Origin: Mucilaginibacter sp. dw_454
GTDB lineage: Bacteria > Bacteroidota > Bacteroidia > Sphingobacteriales > Sphingobacteriaceae
Length of the DNA stretch: 64,000 nt
Assembly: GCF_018449775.1 (NCBI RefSeq)
Contig: NZ_JAAVVB010000009.1
Coordinates: 53,933-117,932, forward strand
Reading direction: 5' to 3'
Each line of letters begins with the position of its first letter. The stretch's first letter is position 1. Position numbers and translations under genes: made by a program. Below the pieces are notes generated by a model that searched no databases, was not told the DNA's origin, and saw only the letters and a program-made list of their open reading frames with translations. Shown piece after piece: positions 49,636-58,172 of the stretch.

Positions 49636-50775
49636 ATGAACCTGTTAGCTGAAACCCCTAAAAAGCGCATCGATTCTATCGACATTTTGCGCGGCGTTGT
49701 AATGGTAATTATGGCGCTAGACCATACCCGAGATTTCTTTATGGCCGAAACCATTGATCCGACAGATTTGACCCGGGCATCAACCCTATTATTCCTGACC
49801 CGTTTTATTACACATTACTGCGCGGCGACTTTTGTTTTTTTGGCAGGTACGGGTGCGTTTTTATCGCTTAACAGGGGCAAGACCAAAAGGCAGGCGTCAA
49901 ATTTTTTGCTGTCGCGAGGTTTGTGGTTGGTTATATTGGAGCTTACTGTAATACGTTTGGGCTGGGGCGGCGGCCAGTTTTTACAGGTGATTTGGGCAAT
50001 TGGCATAAGTATGATGATATTGGGCCTTTTGGTATACCTGCCATTACCTGTAGTCGGCGCTTTTGGTTTGATACTGATATTTGGGCATGACGCGTTAGAT
50101 GGCATCAAACTATCGATGGTGCCAGCCGGCGAAAAAACATTATGGACCTTCCTGCATGTTCAGGGTCTGGTAAATATAGGCGGCGAAACCATATTTGTAA
50201 TGTACCCGCTCATTCCCTGGGTTGGTGTAATGGCTGCGGGCTATAGCTTTGGTAAAATATTCACTATTGATGCTGATAAACGTAAACGCATTCTAATCAT
50301 TTTGGGTTCGTCTGCGTTGGTGCTATTTATCATTATTAGATATTTTGCCATTTATGGCGACCCAACCACCTGGACTTATCAAGGCAATATTCACCGTACT
50401 ATTTTATCTTTTATCGATGTAAGTAAATACCCGCCATCATTAGATTATTTGCTAATCACGCTTGGTCCCGGCATGTTATTTCTGGCTTTGATAGAAGGTA
50501 AAAGCAATAAGTTTACCGATATATTTGTAGTGTATGGCCGAGTGCCGTTGTTTTATTATATCTGTCATTTGTACCTGATCCATTTTGCAGCTATCGTGTT
50601 AGGATTAATTATACCGTTACCTACCAGCTTACTTCCGGGCGGACCGGCTGTCGGCCTAAGTTTGGGTGGCGTATATATAGTTTGGGTTTGTATTGTGACA
50701 ACATTATACTTTCCGTGCCGTTGGTTTATGAAATACAAACGCTCACATAAACAATGGTGGTTAAGTTATTTGTAG
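49636..50775 (+). CDS. DUF1624/heparan-alpha-glucosaminide N-acetyltransferase-like membrane protein
   Basis: Polytopic membrane protein of 379 residues whose start RIDSIDILRGVVMVIMALDH and TRDFFMAE matches the DUF1624 family, related to lysosomal HGSNAT and to acyltransferase 3 proteins. The RG-V-M-MALDHTRDF motif with His and Asp on helix 1 is the likely active-site region. About ten hydrophobic helices follow, among them LTRFITHYCAATFVFLAGTG and YVWVCIVTTLYFPCRWFMKY-like regions. An acetyl or other acyl transfer to an amino sugar at the membrane is the family expectation; unproven. It lies between the TonB gene's terminator and a metallopeptidase gene. Confidence 0.85.
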   Translation: MNLLAETPKKRIDSIDILRGVVMVIMALDHTRDFFMAETIDPTDLTRASTLLFLTRFITHYCAATFVFLAGTGAFLSLNRGKTKRQASNFLLSRGLWLVILELTVIRLGWGGGQFLQVIWAIGISMMILGLLVYLPLPVVGAFGLILIFGHDALDGIKLSMVPAGEKTLWTFLHVQGLVNIGGETIFVMYPLIPWVGVMAAGYSFGKIFTIDADKRKRILIILGSSALVLFIIIRYFAIYGDPTTWTYQGNIHRTILSFIDVSKYPPSLDYLLITLGPGMLFLALIEGKSNKFTDIFVVYGRVPLFYYICHLYLIHFAAIVLGLIIPLPTSLLPGGPAVGLSLGGVYIVWVCIVTTLYFPCRWFMKYKRSHKQWWLSYL

Positions 50776-50827
50776 CCAAACAATAGCCCGCGCTATGCTG
50801 TTAACAACATCAAACAGCATTTAAATT

Positions 50828-51712
50828 ATGCAATGGCAAGGCGGCGAAGAAAGTAATGATTACGAAGAAGGTAGCAGCAGTGGCGGCGGCCGTCGTGGCT
50901 TTTTGTTTGGAGGCGGAGCATTAGGGCTTATTGGTGCAATTATTTACCTATTCACCGGCTTCAATCCGGCACAGCTGTTTAATTCAGGTAGTTCGCCAAA
51001 CTCGCAACAAATCAATACCGTACCCGGCGGTGGCGAGAGCCGTGAGAAGCAATTTGCCCGCGTAGTTTTTCAAGGAACTACCGTAGTTTGGGATAGCATA
51101 TTCCGCAGCATGGGTAAAACCTACGAACACCCAATACTGCATACTTTTACCGACCAGGTTGATGCCGAAGGTTGCGGATTTACAACGTCAGCCACCGGTC
51201 CGTTTTATTGCCCTGCGGATAAAAGGGTTTATTTAGATCTGTCATTCTTCAATGAATTAGAAAACCGCTTCAGCGCACCCGGCGAATCAGCCTGGGCGTA
51301 CGTCATTGCCCATGAGGTAGGGCATCATATTCAAAATCTATTGGGTGTATCGCAAAAAATGGAAGAGGCCCGGCAAAATCTAAATGAGCGCGATTATAAT
51401 AAATTATCTGTTAAACTAGAGCTACAAGCCGATTTCTACGCCGGTGTTTGGGCACATTATGAGGCTTTAAATCATTATAATAATATTGTTATTGAACGGG
51501 CAGATATTGACTCGGCACTGAATGCCGCGCACCAAATTGGCGACGACAGGCTGCAACAAAAATACCAGGGTAGGGTTACGCCGGATAGTTTTACGCATGG
51601 CACCAGCGCTCAGCGGGCTTATTGGTTTAAAAAAGGATATGATACGGGAGACATTAAACAAGGTAACACCTTTGCAAATACCGAGCTAGAAGACGATAGA
51701 TTTAACCAATAA
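50828..51712 (+). CDS. Neutral zinc metallopeptidase (YpfJ family)
   Basis: A 294-residue membrane-anchored protein of the YpfJ/'putative neutral zinc metallopeptidase' family. An N-terminal Gly/Ser-rich tail (EGSSSGGGRRGFLFGGGALG) precedes a single transmembrane helix (about 28-45). The catalytic motif VIAHEVGHHIQNLLG gives HExxH at residues 162-166, and LELQADFYAGVWAHYE carries the third ligand. Motifs GCGFTTSATGPFYCPADKRV and YLDLSFFNELENRF are typical. No close functional data exist for the family. It lies alone between two hypothetical or DUF genes on the same strand. Confidence 0.9.
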   Translation: MQWQGGEESNDYEEGSSSGGGRRGFLFGGGALGLIGAIIYLFTGFNPAQLFNSGSSPNSQQINTVPGGGESREKQFARVVFQGTTVVWDSIFRSMGKTYEHPILHTFTDQVDAEGCGFTTSATGPFYCPADKRVYLDLSFFNELENRFSAPGESAWAYVIAHEVGHHIQNLLGVSQKMEEARQNLNERDYNKLSVKLELQADFYAGVWAHYEALNHYNNIVIERADIDSALNAAHQIGDDRLQQKYQGRVTPDSFTHGTSAQRAYWFKKGYDTGDIKQGNTFANTELEDDRFNQ

Positions 51713-51828
51713 TTCTAACTATATTAATTAATGGTATATTTTCGTGTAAAAATTGCCGTTTAATACAGAATGTTTGGTGCCGATAAAGCCTTGGGTTATT
51801 TTTGATTAAGACAATTTAACCCCTGTTA

Positions 51829-52254
51829 ATGATGAAAAAATTACTTTGCTTTTTCCTGGTATTGGCTGGTATAGCCGGAACAGGCCTGAAATCTGTAGCG
51901 GCTACAAACAATAGCGTTTTTACTGACACCGTTCGCAAAAAGATCGTTCACCCAAAAACAGCAATGAGTGACGACGATTTGACTAAGATTTTAAATAAAA
52001 TACGCCAAAAGCGTAACGACGAGGAAAAAATAGCGACACTTAAAACAGAGGTGACAGATAAAGCGCTAACTGTTGATCAATTAATTACCTTGCTTAACCA
52101 GTTTTTGGCCGATGATTCAAAATTAGAATGTGCAGAATACGCCTTCCCATATACTACCAACTATAAAACTTTTTTAAAGATCATAGATTTGTTTAGCGAG
52201 GAGGGTTACAAGAACCGATTAGAAGATTTTTACGATAAGGCCCGTAAGTGGTAA
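51829..52254 (+). CDS. DUF4476 domain protein, exported
   Basis: A 141-residue exported protein (signal peptide LLCFFLVLAGIAGTGLKSVA). The mature part contains about 95 residues of the DUF4476 type: MSDDDLTKILNKIRQKRNDE, EKIATLKTEVTDKALTVDQL, ITLLNQFLADDSKLECAEYA and FPYTTNYKTFLKIIDLF. This helical module is widespread in Bacteroidota, without known function. The single Cys in KLECAEYAF is of note. It lies 117 bp after the metallopeptidase gene and 42 bp before the amidase gene, so an operon with the latter is likely. Confidence 0.85.
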   Translation: MMKKLLCFFLVLAGIAGTGLKSVAATNNSVFTDTVRKKIVHPKTAMSDDDLTKILNKIRQKRNDEEKIATLKTEVTDKALTVDQLITLLNQFLADDSKLECAEYAFPYTTNYKTFLKIIDLFSEEGYKNRLEDFYDKARKW

Positions 52255-52296
52255 TACTTTGGTATTATTTATGCAACAGGCCAACAAACAAAAAAA

Positions 52297-53205
52297 ATGG
52301 TAAAACACAATAATTACCCCTTTACGTATGTATTGTTATTGGCCTTTGCATTGTTTATTGCAGCTTGCTCACCCAAGGTGAATAAACCGGGCGGTACCAC
52401 CAATATTACCACGGCCGAAGGCAAAAAGATCCCCGTGGTACGTGGCCCGCATTTTAGTACTGACAGTATCTACACCGTAAAGTCAGACTCGCTAATTGGT
52501 TTGGTGAGGCAGCAGCAGCCTTCTGTATTAATGGATAGCACCGGTTTGATCCAAACGCCATCTGAATGGGTTGGGTCCACCAATTTTGGTATCCGAAAGG
52601 CTAACTATGTTATCATCCATTTTACGGCGCAGGATTCTGTACAACAAACCATCCGCACTTTTACCATTAAAAGTACCGAGGTAAGCGCGCACTATGTGGT
52701 AGGTAAAGACGGCAAGGTATATCACATGGTGAACGATTATCTGCGCTCTAACCACGCCGGTTTGGGTAAATGGGGCAGCGTTACCGATATGAACAGTATC
52801 TCATTAGGTATTGAGCTAGATAATAACGGCTCAGAACCATTTACCGATGCGCAGATTAAAAGCCTGTTGCTTCTCTTAGCTCAACTCAAAAAAGCTTACA
52901 ATATCCCAACTGCTAATTTTTTAGGACACCAGGATTTTGCGCCAAAACGTAAGCCCGATCCGGGTCCGCTTTTTCCGTGGAAATTGCTGGCACAAAATGG
53001 TTTCGGTTATTGGAGTGACGATGCACTGGAACTGGCTCCCGATAATTTCGACTATAAAACGGCACTCAAGCTAATGGGTTATGATACCTCTGATTTGAAC
53101 GCGGCAGTTATCGCTTTTAAACGCCACTTTGTGCAAGACGATAGCACGGCGCAGTTAAGTCAGCTGGATTTGAATGTGTTGTATAACGTGTATCAGAAGT
53201 ATTAA
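52297..53205 (+). CDS. N-acetylmuramoyl-L-alanine amidase, lipoprotein (AmiD-like)
   Basis: Zinc amidase (amidase_2/PGRP fold) that cuts the lactyl-alanine bond of peptidoglycan. The lipobox LFIAACSPK puts a lipid on Cys24, so it sits at a membrane. Domain signs: ANYVIIHFTAQDSVQQTIRT (first His), EVSAHYVVGKDGKVYHMVND, AGLGKWGSVTDMNSISLGIE (the NSISLGIEL motif) and FLGHQDFAPKRKPDPGPLFP (GHxDxxxxRKxDPG, zinc His and acidic residue). A C-terminal segment of about 75 residues (ALKLMGYDTSDLNAAVIAFK, RHFVQDDSTAQ) resembles a peptidoglycan-binding helical domain. Length 302 residues. It is E. coli AmiD-like in layout. Confidence 0.93.
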   Translation: MVKHNNYPFTYVLLLAFALFIAACSPKVNKPGGTTNITTAEGKKIPVVRGPHFSTDSIYTVKSDSLIGLVRQQQPSVLMDSTGLIQTPSEWVGSTNFGIRKANYVIIHFTAQDSVQQTIRTFTIKSTEVSAHYVVGKDGKVYHMVNDYLRSNHAGLGKWGSVTDMNSISLGIELDNNGSEPFTDAQIKSLLLLLAQLKKAYNIPTANFLGHQDFAPKRKPDPGPLFPWKLLAQNGFGYWSDDALELAPDNFDYKTALKLMGYDTSDLNAAVIAFKRHFVQDDSTAQLSQLDLNVLYNVYQKY

Positions 53206-53271
53206 GCTGAAAGATTAAAGCAGAAAGCTAAAAGCAAAGGGCGAAGATATTATTCCTCGCCCTGTATTTAT

Positions 53272-53317
53272 AAAAAGCTAAAAGCCTTCAGCTTTGAAGG
53301 CTTTTAGCTTTTTTTAG
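53272..53317. terminator. Bidirectional terminator overlapping the glnS stop
   Basis: AAAGCTAAAAGCCTTCA and TTGAAGGCTTTTAGCTTT are a near-perfect 17-18-bp stem around GCT, with A and T runs at its sides. The minus-strand glnS stop (53304-53306) lies inside its right arm, so glnS and the convergent amidase share this one. Confidence 0.85.
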
Positions 53318-54965
53318 TCCAGCTATCCTTCAAACCCACCGTCCGGTTAAACACCAGCTTATCGGCAGTTGAGTGCTTATCCAAAGTAAAGTAACCTTTA
53401 CGTATAAACTGATAACCTTTACCCGGCTTAGCAGTTGCCAAATCAGGCTCGATATAAGCCGTTGGCAATACATGTAAGCTCTCCGGATTTAGGTACTCTT
53501 TAAAATCGCCTTCCTCGTTCGACGGATCTTCAACTTGAAACAGACGATCATATAACCTAACCTCGGCGGTTTTGGCGTGTGGTACACTCACCCAATGGAT
53601 GGTGCCTTTTACGTTAACGCCGCTGGTATCGCTTCCTGATTTTGATTCAGGGATATAAGTGCAATAGATCTCGGTTACGTTGCCATCGGCATCTTTCTTA
53701 AAGTCCTCGCATTTTACAATGTAAGCATTCTTTAAACGAGCCATCAGTCCAACACCCAGACGGAAAAATTTCTTTGGCGGTTCTTCCATAAAGTCCTCGC
53801 GTTCAATCCATAATTCATTACCGAACGGAATATCACGGCCGCCATCGCCACCTTCAACTTCCGGGTTGTTTTCGCCATGCAGAGTTTCAGTTTGACCTTC
53901 GGGATAATTAGTAATGATCAGTTTTATCGGATCTAACACAGCCATACGGCGCCATGCTGTTTTGTTCAGATCTTCACGGATACAGAACTCCAGCAGGCTC
54001 ACGTCAATCATATTATCGCGTTTAGCTACGCCGATACGCTCGCAAAACTCGCGGATAGAAGCGGCCGTATAACCGCGACGACGCAAACCGCTGATAGTAG
54101 GCATACGTGGGTCGTCCCAGCTTTCTACGTGATTATCGGTAACTAATTGCATCAGTTTACGCTTGCTCATCACCGTATAGGTCATGTTCAGGCGGGCAAA
54201 CTCATATTGTTTGGATGGGAAAATTTCTAATTCTTTGATGAACAGATCATACAGCGGTCTGTGCGGAACAAATTCCAGCGTGCAGATAGAATGCGTGATC
54301 TCCTCCAAAGCGTCCGACTGCCCATGTGCAAAATCGTACATCGGGTAAATGCACCAGGCATCGCCGGTGCGGTGATGACGCGCATGTTTAATGCGGTACA
54401 TCAGCGGATCGCGCAGCAACATATTTGGCGACGCCAGGTCAATCTTAGCGCGCAATACTTTCTCACCGTCCTGGTATTTGCCGGCTTTCATACCGGCAAA
54501 TAAAATCAGATTTTCATCAACGCTGCGGTTGCGATATTGATTCGGTGTGCCCGGTTCTGTTGGTGTGCCTTTTTGCGCAGCAATTTCTTCGGACGTGCTA
54601 TCGTCCACATAAGCCAGGCCTTTTTTAATCAGCTCGACAGCGAAATTGTATAATTGCTCAAAATAGTCTGATGCGTATAATTCGCTGGCCCAATTAAACC
54701 CTAGCCATTTAACGTCTTCTTTAATGCTGTCAACGTATTCGGTTTCTTCTTTGGTAGGGTTGGTATCGTCAAAGCGAAGGTTAGTCTGACCATCGTATTT
54801 TTTTGCCAGTCCAAAGTTTAAACAAATAGACTTAGCATGCCCAATGTGTAAATAACCATTCGGCTCCGGAGGGAAACGGGTCAAAACCCGGCCACCGTGA
54901 GTGCCTTTAGCTAAATCTTCCTCAACTATTTCCTCAATAAAATTTAATGATCTCTCTTCGCTCAT
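53304..54965 (-). CDS. glnS: Glutaminyl-tRNA synthetase
   Basis: Charges tRNA-Gln directly with glutamine. The 553-residue protein (ATG at 54963-54965, MSEERSLNFIEEIVEEDLAK) has the class I signature FPPEPNGYLHIGHAKSICLN (HIGH), DDTNPTKEETEYVDSIKEDV, the anticodon-discriminating part, and the KMSKS loop variant YTVMSKRKLMQLV. CDFKKDADGN-like and PESKSGSDTSGVNVKGTIHW segments match the C-terminal anticodon-binding beta-barrels of the GlnS/GluRS family. Presence of GlnS implies the transamidation route may not be the only one in this organism. An extension to 55028 was rejected (cysteine-rich and unlike the family). Confidence 0.97.
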   Translation of the reverse strand: MSEERSLNFIEEIVEEDLAKGTHGGRVLTRFPPEPNGYLHIGHAKSICLNFGLAKKYDGQTNLRFDDTNPTKEETEYVDSIKEDVKWLGFNWASELYASDYFEQLYNFAVELIKKGLAYVDDSTSEEIAAQKGTPTEPGTPNQYRNRSVDENLILFAGMKAGKYQDGEKVLRAKIDLASPNMLLRDPLMYRIKHARHHRTGDAWCIYPMYDFAHGQSDALEEITHSICTLEFVPHRPLYDLFIKELEIFPSKQYEFARLNMTYTVMSKRKLMQLVTDNHVESWDDPRMPTISGLRRRGYTAASIREFCERIGVAKRDNMIDVSLLEFCIREDLNKTAWRRMAVLDPIKLIITNYPEGQTETLHGENNPEVEGGDGGRDIPFGNELWIEREDFMEEPPKKFFRLGVGLMARLKNAYIVKCEDFKKDADGNVTEIYCTYIPESKSGSDTSGVNVKGTIHWVSVPHAKTAEVRLYDRLFQVEDPSNEEGDFKEYLNPESLHVLPTAYIEPDLATAKPGKGYQFIRKGYFTLDKHSTADKLVFNRTVGLKDSWTKKS

Positions 54966-55062
54966 GATAAGCGCAAAAGTAGCGTTTTTACTGCAAACTC
55001 GGCATAAACACAAGTCGCTATAATTCACTTAATGGCGATATTTAATGCAGATTTGACTTGGG

Positions 55063-55944
55063 CTAACTTAGTCCGTGCTTTTCGTGCATCTGGTTTCGGT
55101 ATTGCTCGGGGCTAATGTTGTTGTGCTTTTTGAAATGTCTTGAAAAATAAGAGAAATCTTTAAACCCTAGTTCCTCGGCTATTTGCCCGATCTGGAAATG
55201 GCTTTGTACCAGCATTCTTTTAGCTTCAAGTGATAGGCGGTCCTGCACAAATTCGCTGGCTGTTTTACCGGTGACATTTTTAACCACCTCATTCAAATAA
55301 TGTGGGGTGATAAAAAGTTCGGCCGAATAAAAAGGTAGTTTTTTTTGTTCTTTATAGTGCTGTTCCAAAAGCCGTTTAAAGCTGTTAAAAACAGTGGTAT
55401 GGTTAGATGGTAAGTGGCTGTTGCTATCTTGGGTTAAATAAACCCGCTGCAGGCTGTTCAAAAATACGTAGAGTATCGAGCTGATGGCCAGTTTAGAATA
55501 ATCAGGGCGTTCAAACTCAGTATATAATAGCTTGAGCAAAGGTTCTAAAACTTGTTTGGTAGGTTCATCGAGTTTTATGTTGGGGCTGCGGTAACTGTCG
55601 TCTAAAAATGAAAGTTGTTGCAGGGCTTCTTTATTGATGAAATTCAAGATAAAAAACTCCTCGGTGAACATAATGCTGTCGCCTTTAATGGCCTCATACT
55701 TTTCAAAATGATGCGTTTGCCCCGGCGACATGAAGTAGATAGTATCGCTTGAAAGGTCAAGCTCCTGGTTATCAACAAAGTGTTTGGCTTTACCGCGTCT
55801 TATCCATAAAATCTCATAAAAACTATGCTTATGCGGCCAGCTAAAGGGACTGGGGCGGTTCAGATTTTCAAACGGTACAATTACAAACTGCGGCTCTTTG
55901 TCGTAGTGTGGCGAAAAATCCTTAATATCATAAATTGGTATCAT
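55063..55944 (-). CDS. AraC family regulator with cupin domain
   Basis: A 293-residue regulator. The N-terminal cupin (IVPFENLNRPSPFSWPHKHS, FYEILWIRRGKAKHFVDNQE; about 20-100) senses a small molecule. The C-terminal AraC helix-turn-helix reads SAELFITPHYLNEVVKNVTG, KTASEFVQDRLSLEAKRMLV, and ends in QIAEELGFKDFSYFSRHFKK with HNNISPEQYRNQ. It is divergent from the FMN alpha-hydroxy-acid oxidase gene with 144 bp between starts, so control of that gene, with lactate, glycolate or a similar acid as ligand, is a reasonable inference. Confidence 0.92.
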   Translation of the reverse strand: MIPIYDIKDFSPHYDKEPQFVIVPFENLNRPSPFSWPHKHSFYEILWIRRGKAKHFVDNQELDLSSDTIYFMSPGQTHHFEKYEAIKGDSIMFTEEFFILNFINKEALQQLSFLDDSYRSPNIKLDEPTKQVLEPLLKLLYTEFERPDYSKLAISSILYVFLNSLQRVYLTQDSNSHLPSNHTTVFNSFKRLLEQHYKEQKKLPFYSAELFITPHYLNEVVKNVTGKTASEFVQDRLSLEAKRMLVQSHFQIGQIAEELGFKDFSYFSRHFKKHNNISPEQYRNQMHEKHGLS

Positions 55945-56088
55945 TAATATTTATTGTTTTTTTCTGACGCTGGGCGAATCTACGGAAAGTACCAATTAAG
56001 GTAAGTTTTATGCTAATTAAATAATTTTAGTATACCTATTTTTGATAAAACCAATTTTTAAATATAATTACTCCATAAACATAATAGT

Positions 56089-57252
56089 ATGTCGACAGAT
56101 TTATTAAGTTATGACCCAAGGTATCCATCTATTGGCGATCTGAAAAAAAAGGCCAAAAAGCGGATCCCTAAATTTGCTTTTGATTACCTTGAAGGAGGCT
56201 GTAATGAAGAGGTGAATTTGTTGAAAAACGAAACCGATTTTCATGATATCACCCTAATGCCTCAGTATTTAAAAAAGTATCAAGGTGTAGATACCAGCGC
56301 AGAATTGTTTGGCCATCGTTATGATGCGCCTTTCGGGATAGCGCCAATTGGTCTGCAAGGATTAATGTGGCCCAACTCGCCCGAGATATTGGCTAAAGCT
56401 GCCTTAAAGCACAATATCCCTTACATTTTAAGTACGGTATCAACCAGCAGTATTGAGCGCATAGCCGAGGTATCTGAAGGGAAATTCTGGTACCAGTTAT
56501 ATCATCCTGCAAAGACCAGCATGCGCGATGATATTTTGCAGCGATTAAGAGACGTTGACTGCCAGGTGCTGGTTGTATTGGTAGACGTGCCTTCCTTCGG
56601 TATCAGGTACCGCGAAATTAAAGCTGGTTTGTCTATGCCGCCTAAAATGAATATCAATAACATTTTTCAATCGTGTATCAGGCCAGAGTGGTCATTGTCA
56701 ACCTTGCAGCATGGCATCCCCGAGTTTGCCACACTGAAAAAGTACATGGACAAAAGCCTGAATATGGGGCAGCTGGGTCAGTTTATGAATGCGTCTTTTG
56801 ATAAGCGCGTGGATGTAGATAAGATTGCTGCCATACGCGACCAATGGAAAGGCAAACTTGTACTAAAAGGCGTAGTTAGCGAGCAGGACATGGAAAAGAC
56901 CTTAGCGCTTGGCGCAGATGGTATTATTGTGTCTAATCACGGCGGCAGGCAGATAGACGCGGGTGAATCGTCCATCCGCTCATTATATAACCTCACGGCC
57001 AAATACAGCGACAAGCTAACTATTATGATGGATGGCGGTGTACGTTCGGGACCGGATATTGCACGGGCTTTAGCTTGTGGTGCAAAATTTACCTTTATGG
57101 GCAGGCCATTTATGTATGGTGTATCAGCCTTGGGCAAAAAAGGTGGCGACCATACCATAGCCGTGCTGAAAACACAATTTAAACAAGCTATGGAACAGCT
57201 TTGCTGCGAAAACGTAGAATCGTTGCCAGAGACATTGATCTCATTTAAATAA
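56089..57252 (+). CDS. FMN-dependent alpha-hydroxy-acid oxidase/dehydrogenase
   Basis: Flavoenzyme of the L-lactate dehydrogenase (LldD), glycolate oxidase and mandelate dehydrogenase family, TIM barrel with FMN. The 387-residue product contains IPKFAFDYLEGGCNEEVNLL at the start, APFGIAPIGLQGLMWPNSPE, GKFWYQLYHPA (active-site Tyr), VVLVDVPSFGIRYREIKAGL, KLVLKGVVSEQDMEKTLALG (FMN Lys), GIIVSNHGGRQID (catalytic His and Arg) and IMMDGGVRSGPDIARALACG (FMN phosphate). There is no membrane-anchoring loop of great length. It likely oxidises L-lactate or a related acid. It is divergent from an AraC regulator and has its own terminator. Confidence 0.93.
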   Translation: MSTDLLSYDPRYPSIGDLKKKAKKRIPKFAFDYLEGGCNEEVNLLKNETDFHDITLMPQYLKKYQGVDTSAELFGHRYDAPFGIAPIGLQGLMWPNSPEILAKAALKHNIPYILSTVSTSSIERIAEVSEGKFWYQLYHPAKTSMRDDILQRLRDVDCQVLVVLVDVPSFGIRYREIKAGLSMPPKMNINNIFQSCIRPEWSLSTLQHGIPEFATLKKYMDKSLNMGQLGQFMNASFDKRVDVDKIAAIRDQWKGKLVLKGVVSEQDMEKTLALGADGIIVSNHGGRQIDAGESSIRSLYNLTAKYSDKLTIMMDGGVRSGPDIARALACGAKFTFMGRPFMYGVSALGKKGGDHTIAVLKTQFKQAMEQLCCENVESLPETLISFK

Positions 57253-57289
57253 TTTCCGAATTGCGTTTAAAAGCAAATAACAATTAAGC

Positions 57290-57327
57290 AACAAGGCCTC
57301 TTATCACCAATGATTAGAGGCCTTGTT
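57290..57327 (+). terminator. Terminator of the alpha-hydroxy-acid oxidase gene
   Basis: AACAAGGCCTCTTATCA and TGATTAGAGGCCTTGTT pair over about 16 bp around CCAA. It lies about 37 bp after the stop. The 57328-57540 stretch that follows holds only a fragment of REP-like sequence (about 57485-57530). Confidence 0.8.
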
Positions 57328-57542
57328 GCTATTGATATATTATTCAGGCAGTTGCCCCCTCTAAATGGTAGTATTCCATGAAAAGACATATGCGTATAAA
57401 AAAGAGCTTCGGCCTGTGCGATTCCCTCCCCGCCTTCGCTCAAGCCAACCGCACTCCTCCCAATGAGAGGGAATTTATGTTTCTGTCGAATGATGGGCTA
57501 TCCCGAGCTTAGTAAAGGATGACAAACAGTTTTGCTAAAATT

Positions 57543-58097
57543 CTATTTGATCACGCCTAACTTCATAAAGGCATAAAACAAACCGGTACAATGCAGCGAT
57601 TGCGCGATCTTGTTATCGGTTAAAAATTGTTTTACCTCGTCAATAGTGTATTCTTCAACAATCAATTCTTCGTGTTCATCTAAAGCCTGCTCTTGTACTT
57701 TGATGCCGCCTTTGGCCAGGTAGCAGTATACATGATTATTAGCCGTTGAAGGGTTTGGATACACAATGTTGATTAATTCGATATCATCAAACTGATAGCC
57801 GGTTTCTTCCAATAATTCGCGGCGCATGGCAGCTTCCGGTGCTTCGTCGCCATCAATTACACCGCCGGGAATTTCTAACGATACAATGTTAGCTGCGTGA
57901 CGATATTGGCGCACCATTAGTATTTTGTTCTCTGCAGTAAGCGCGACAGCATTTACCCAGTTAGGATATTCTAACACGTAGTATTGCTCCACAATGCGCC
58001 CGTCGGGCATTTCACACTTGTCAGACCGTAAAGTAGCCCAGGGACCTTTATGTATATATTCTGAATGGCAGATTTTCCACTCCAAGTTATTGCTCAT
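57543..58097 (-). CDS. NUDIX hydrolase (ADP-ribose pyrophosphatase-like)
   Basis: A 184-residue NUDIX enzyme, likely hydrolysing ADP-ribose or another nucleoside diphosphate derivative. The NUDIX box lies at about residues 78-100: GGVIDGDEAPEAAMRRELLE then ETGYQF, with the REL-EET-G pattern complete. The N-terminus has WKICHSEYIHKGPWATLRSD, and RQYRHAANIVSLEIPGGVID is the typical ADPRase entry. The VDGRI-like segment MPDGRIVEQYYVLEYPNWVN also fits this subgroup. It lies 75 bp from the TPM gene upstream, with a repeat between. Confidence 0.92.
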   Translation of the reverse strand: MSNNLEWKICHSEYIHKGPWATLRSDKCEMPDGRIVEQYYVLEYPNWVNAVALTAENKILMVRQYRHAANIVSLEIPGGVIDGDEAPEAAMRRELLEETGYQFDDIELINIVYPNPSTANNHVYCYLAKGGIKVQEQALDEHEELIVEEYTIDEVKQFLTDNKIAQSLHCTGLFYAFMKLGVIK

Positions 58098-58125
58098 ATT
58101 ATTTTAATAGCGATTACTCCGATTT

Positions 58126-58172
58126 GTTTGCGATAAGAATCCTGATAAATCTAAATAATCCTGAAATCGTGT
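58126..58172. repeat. ACACGATTT-type repeat fragment
   Basis: AATCCTGATAAATCTAAATA and ATCCTGAAATCGTGTC match the inverted word of the array at 45204-45371 (complement of ACACGATTT...AGGATT). It fills part of the NUDIX-TPM gap and ends at the TPM stop. Confidence 0.6.
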
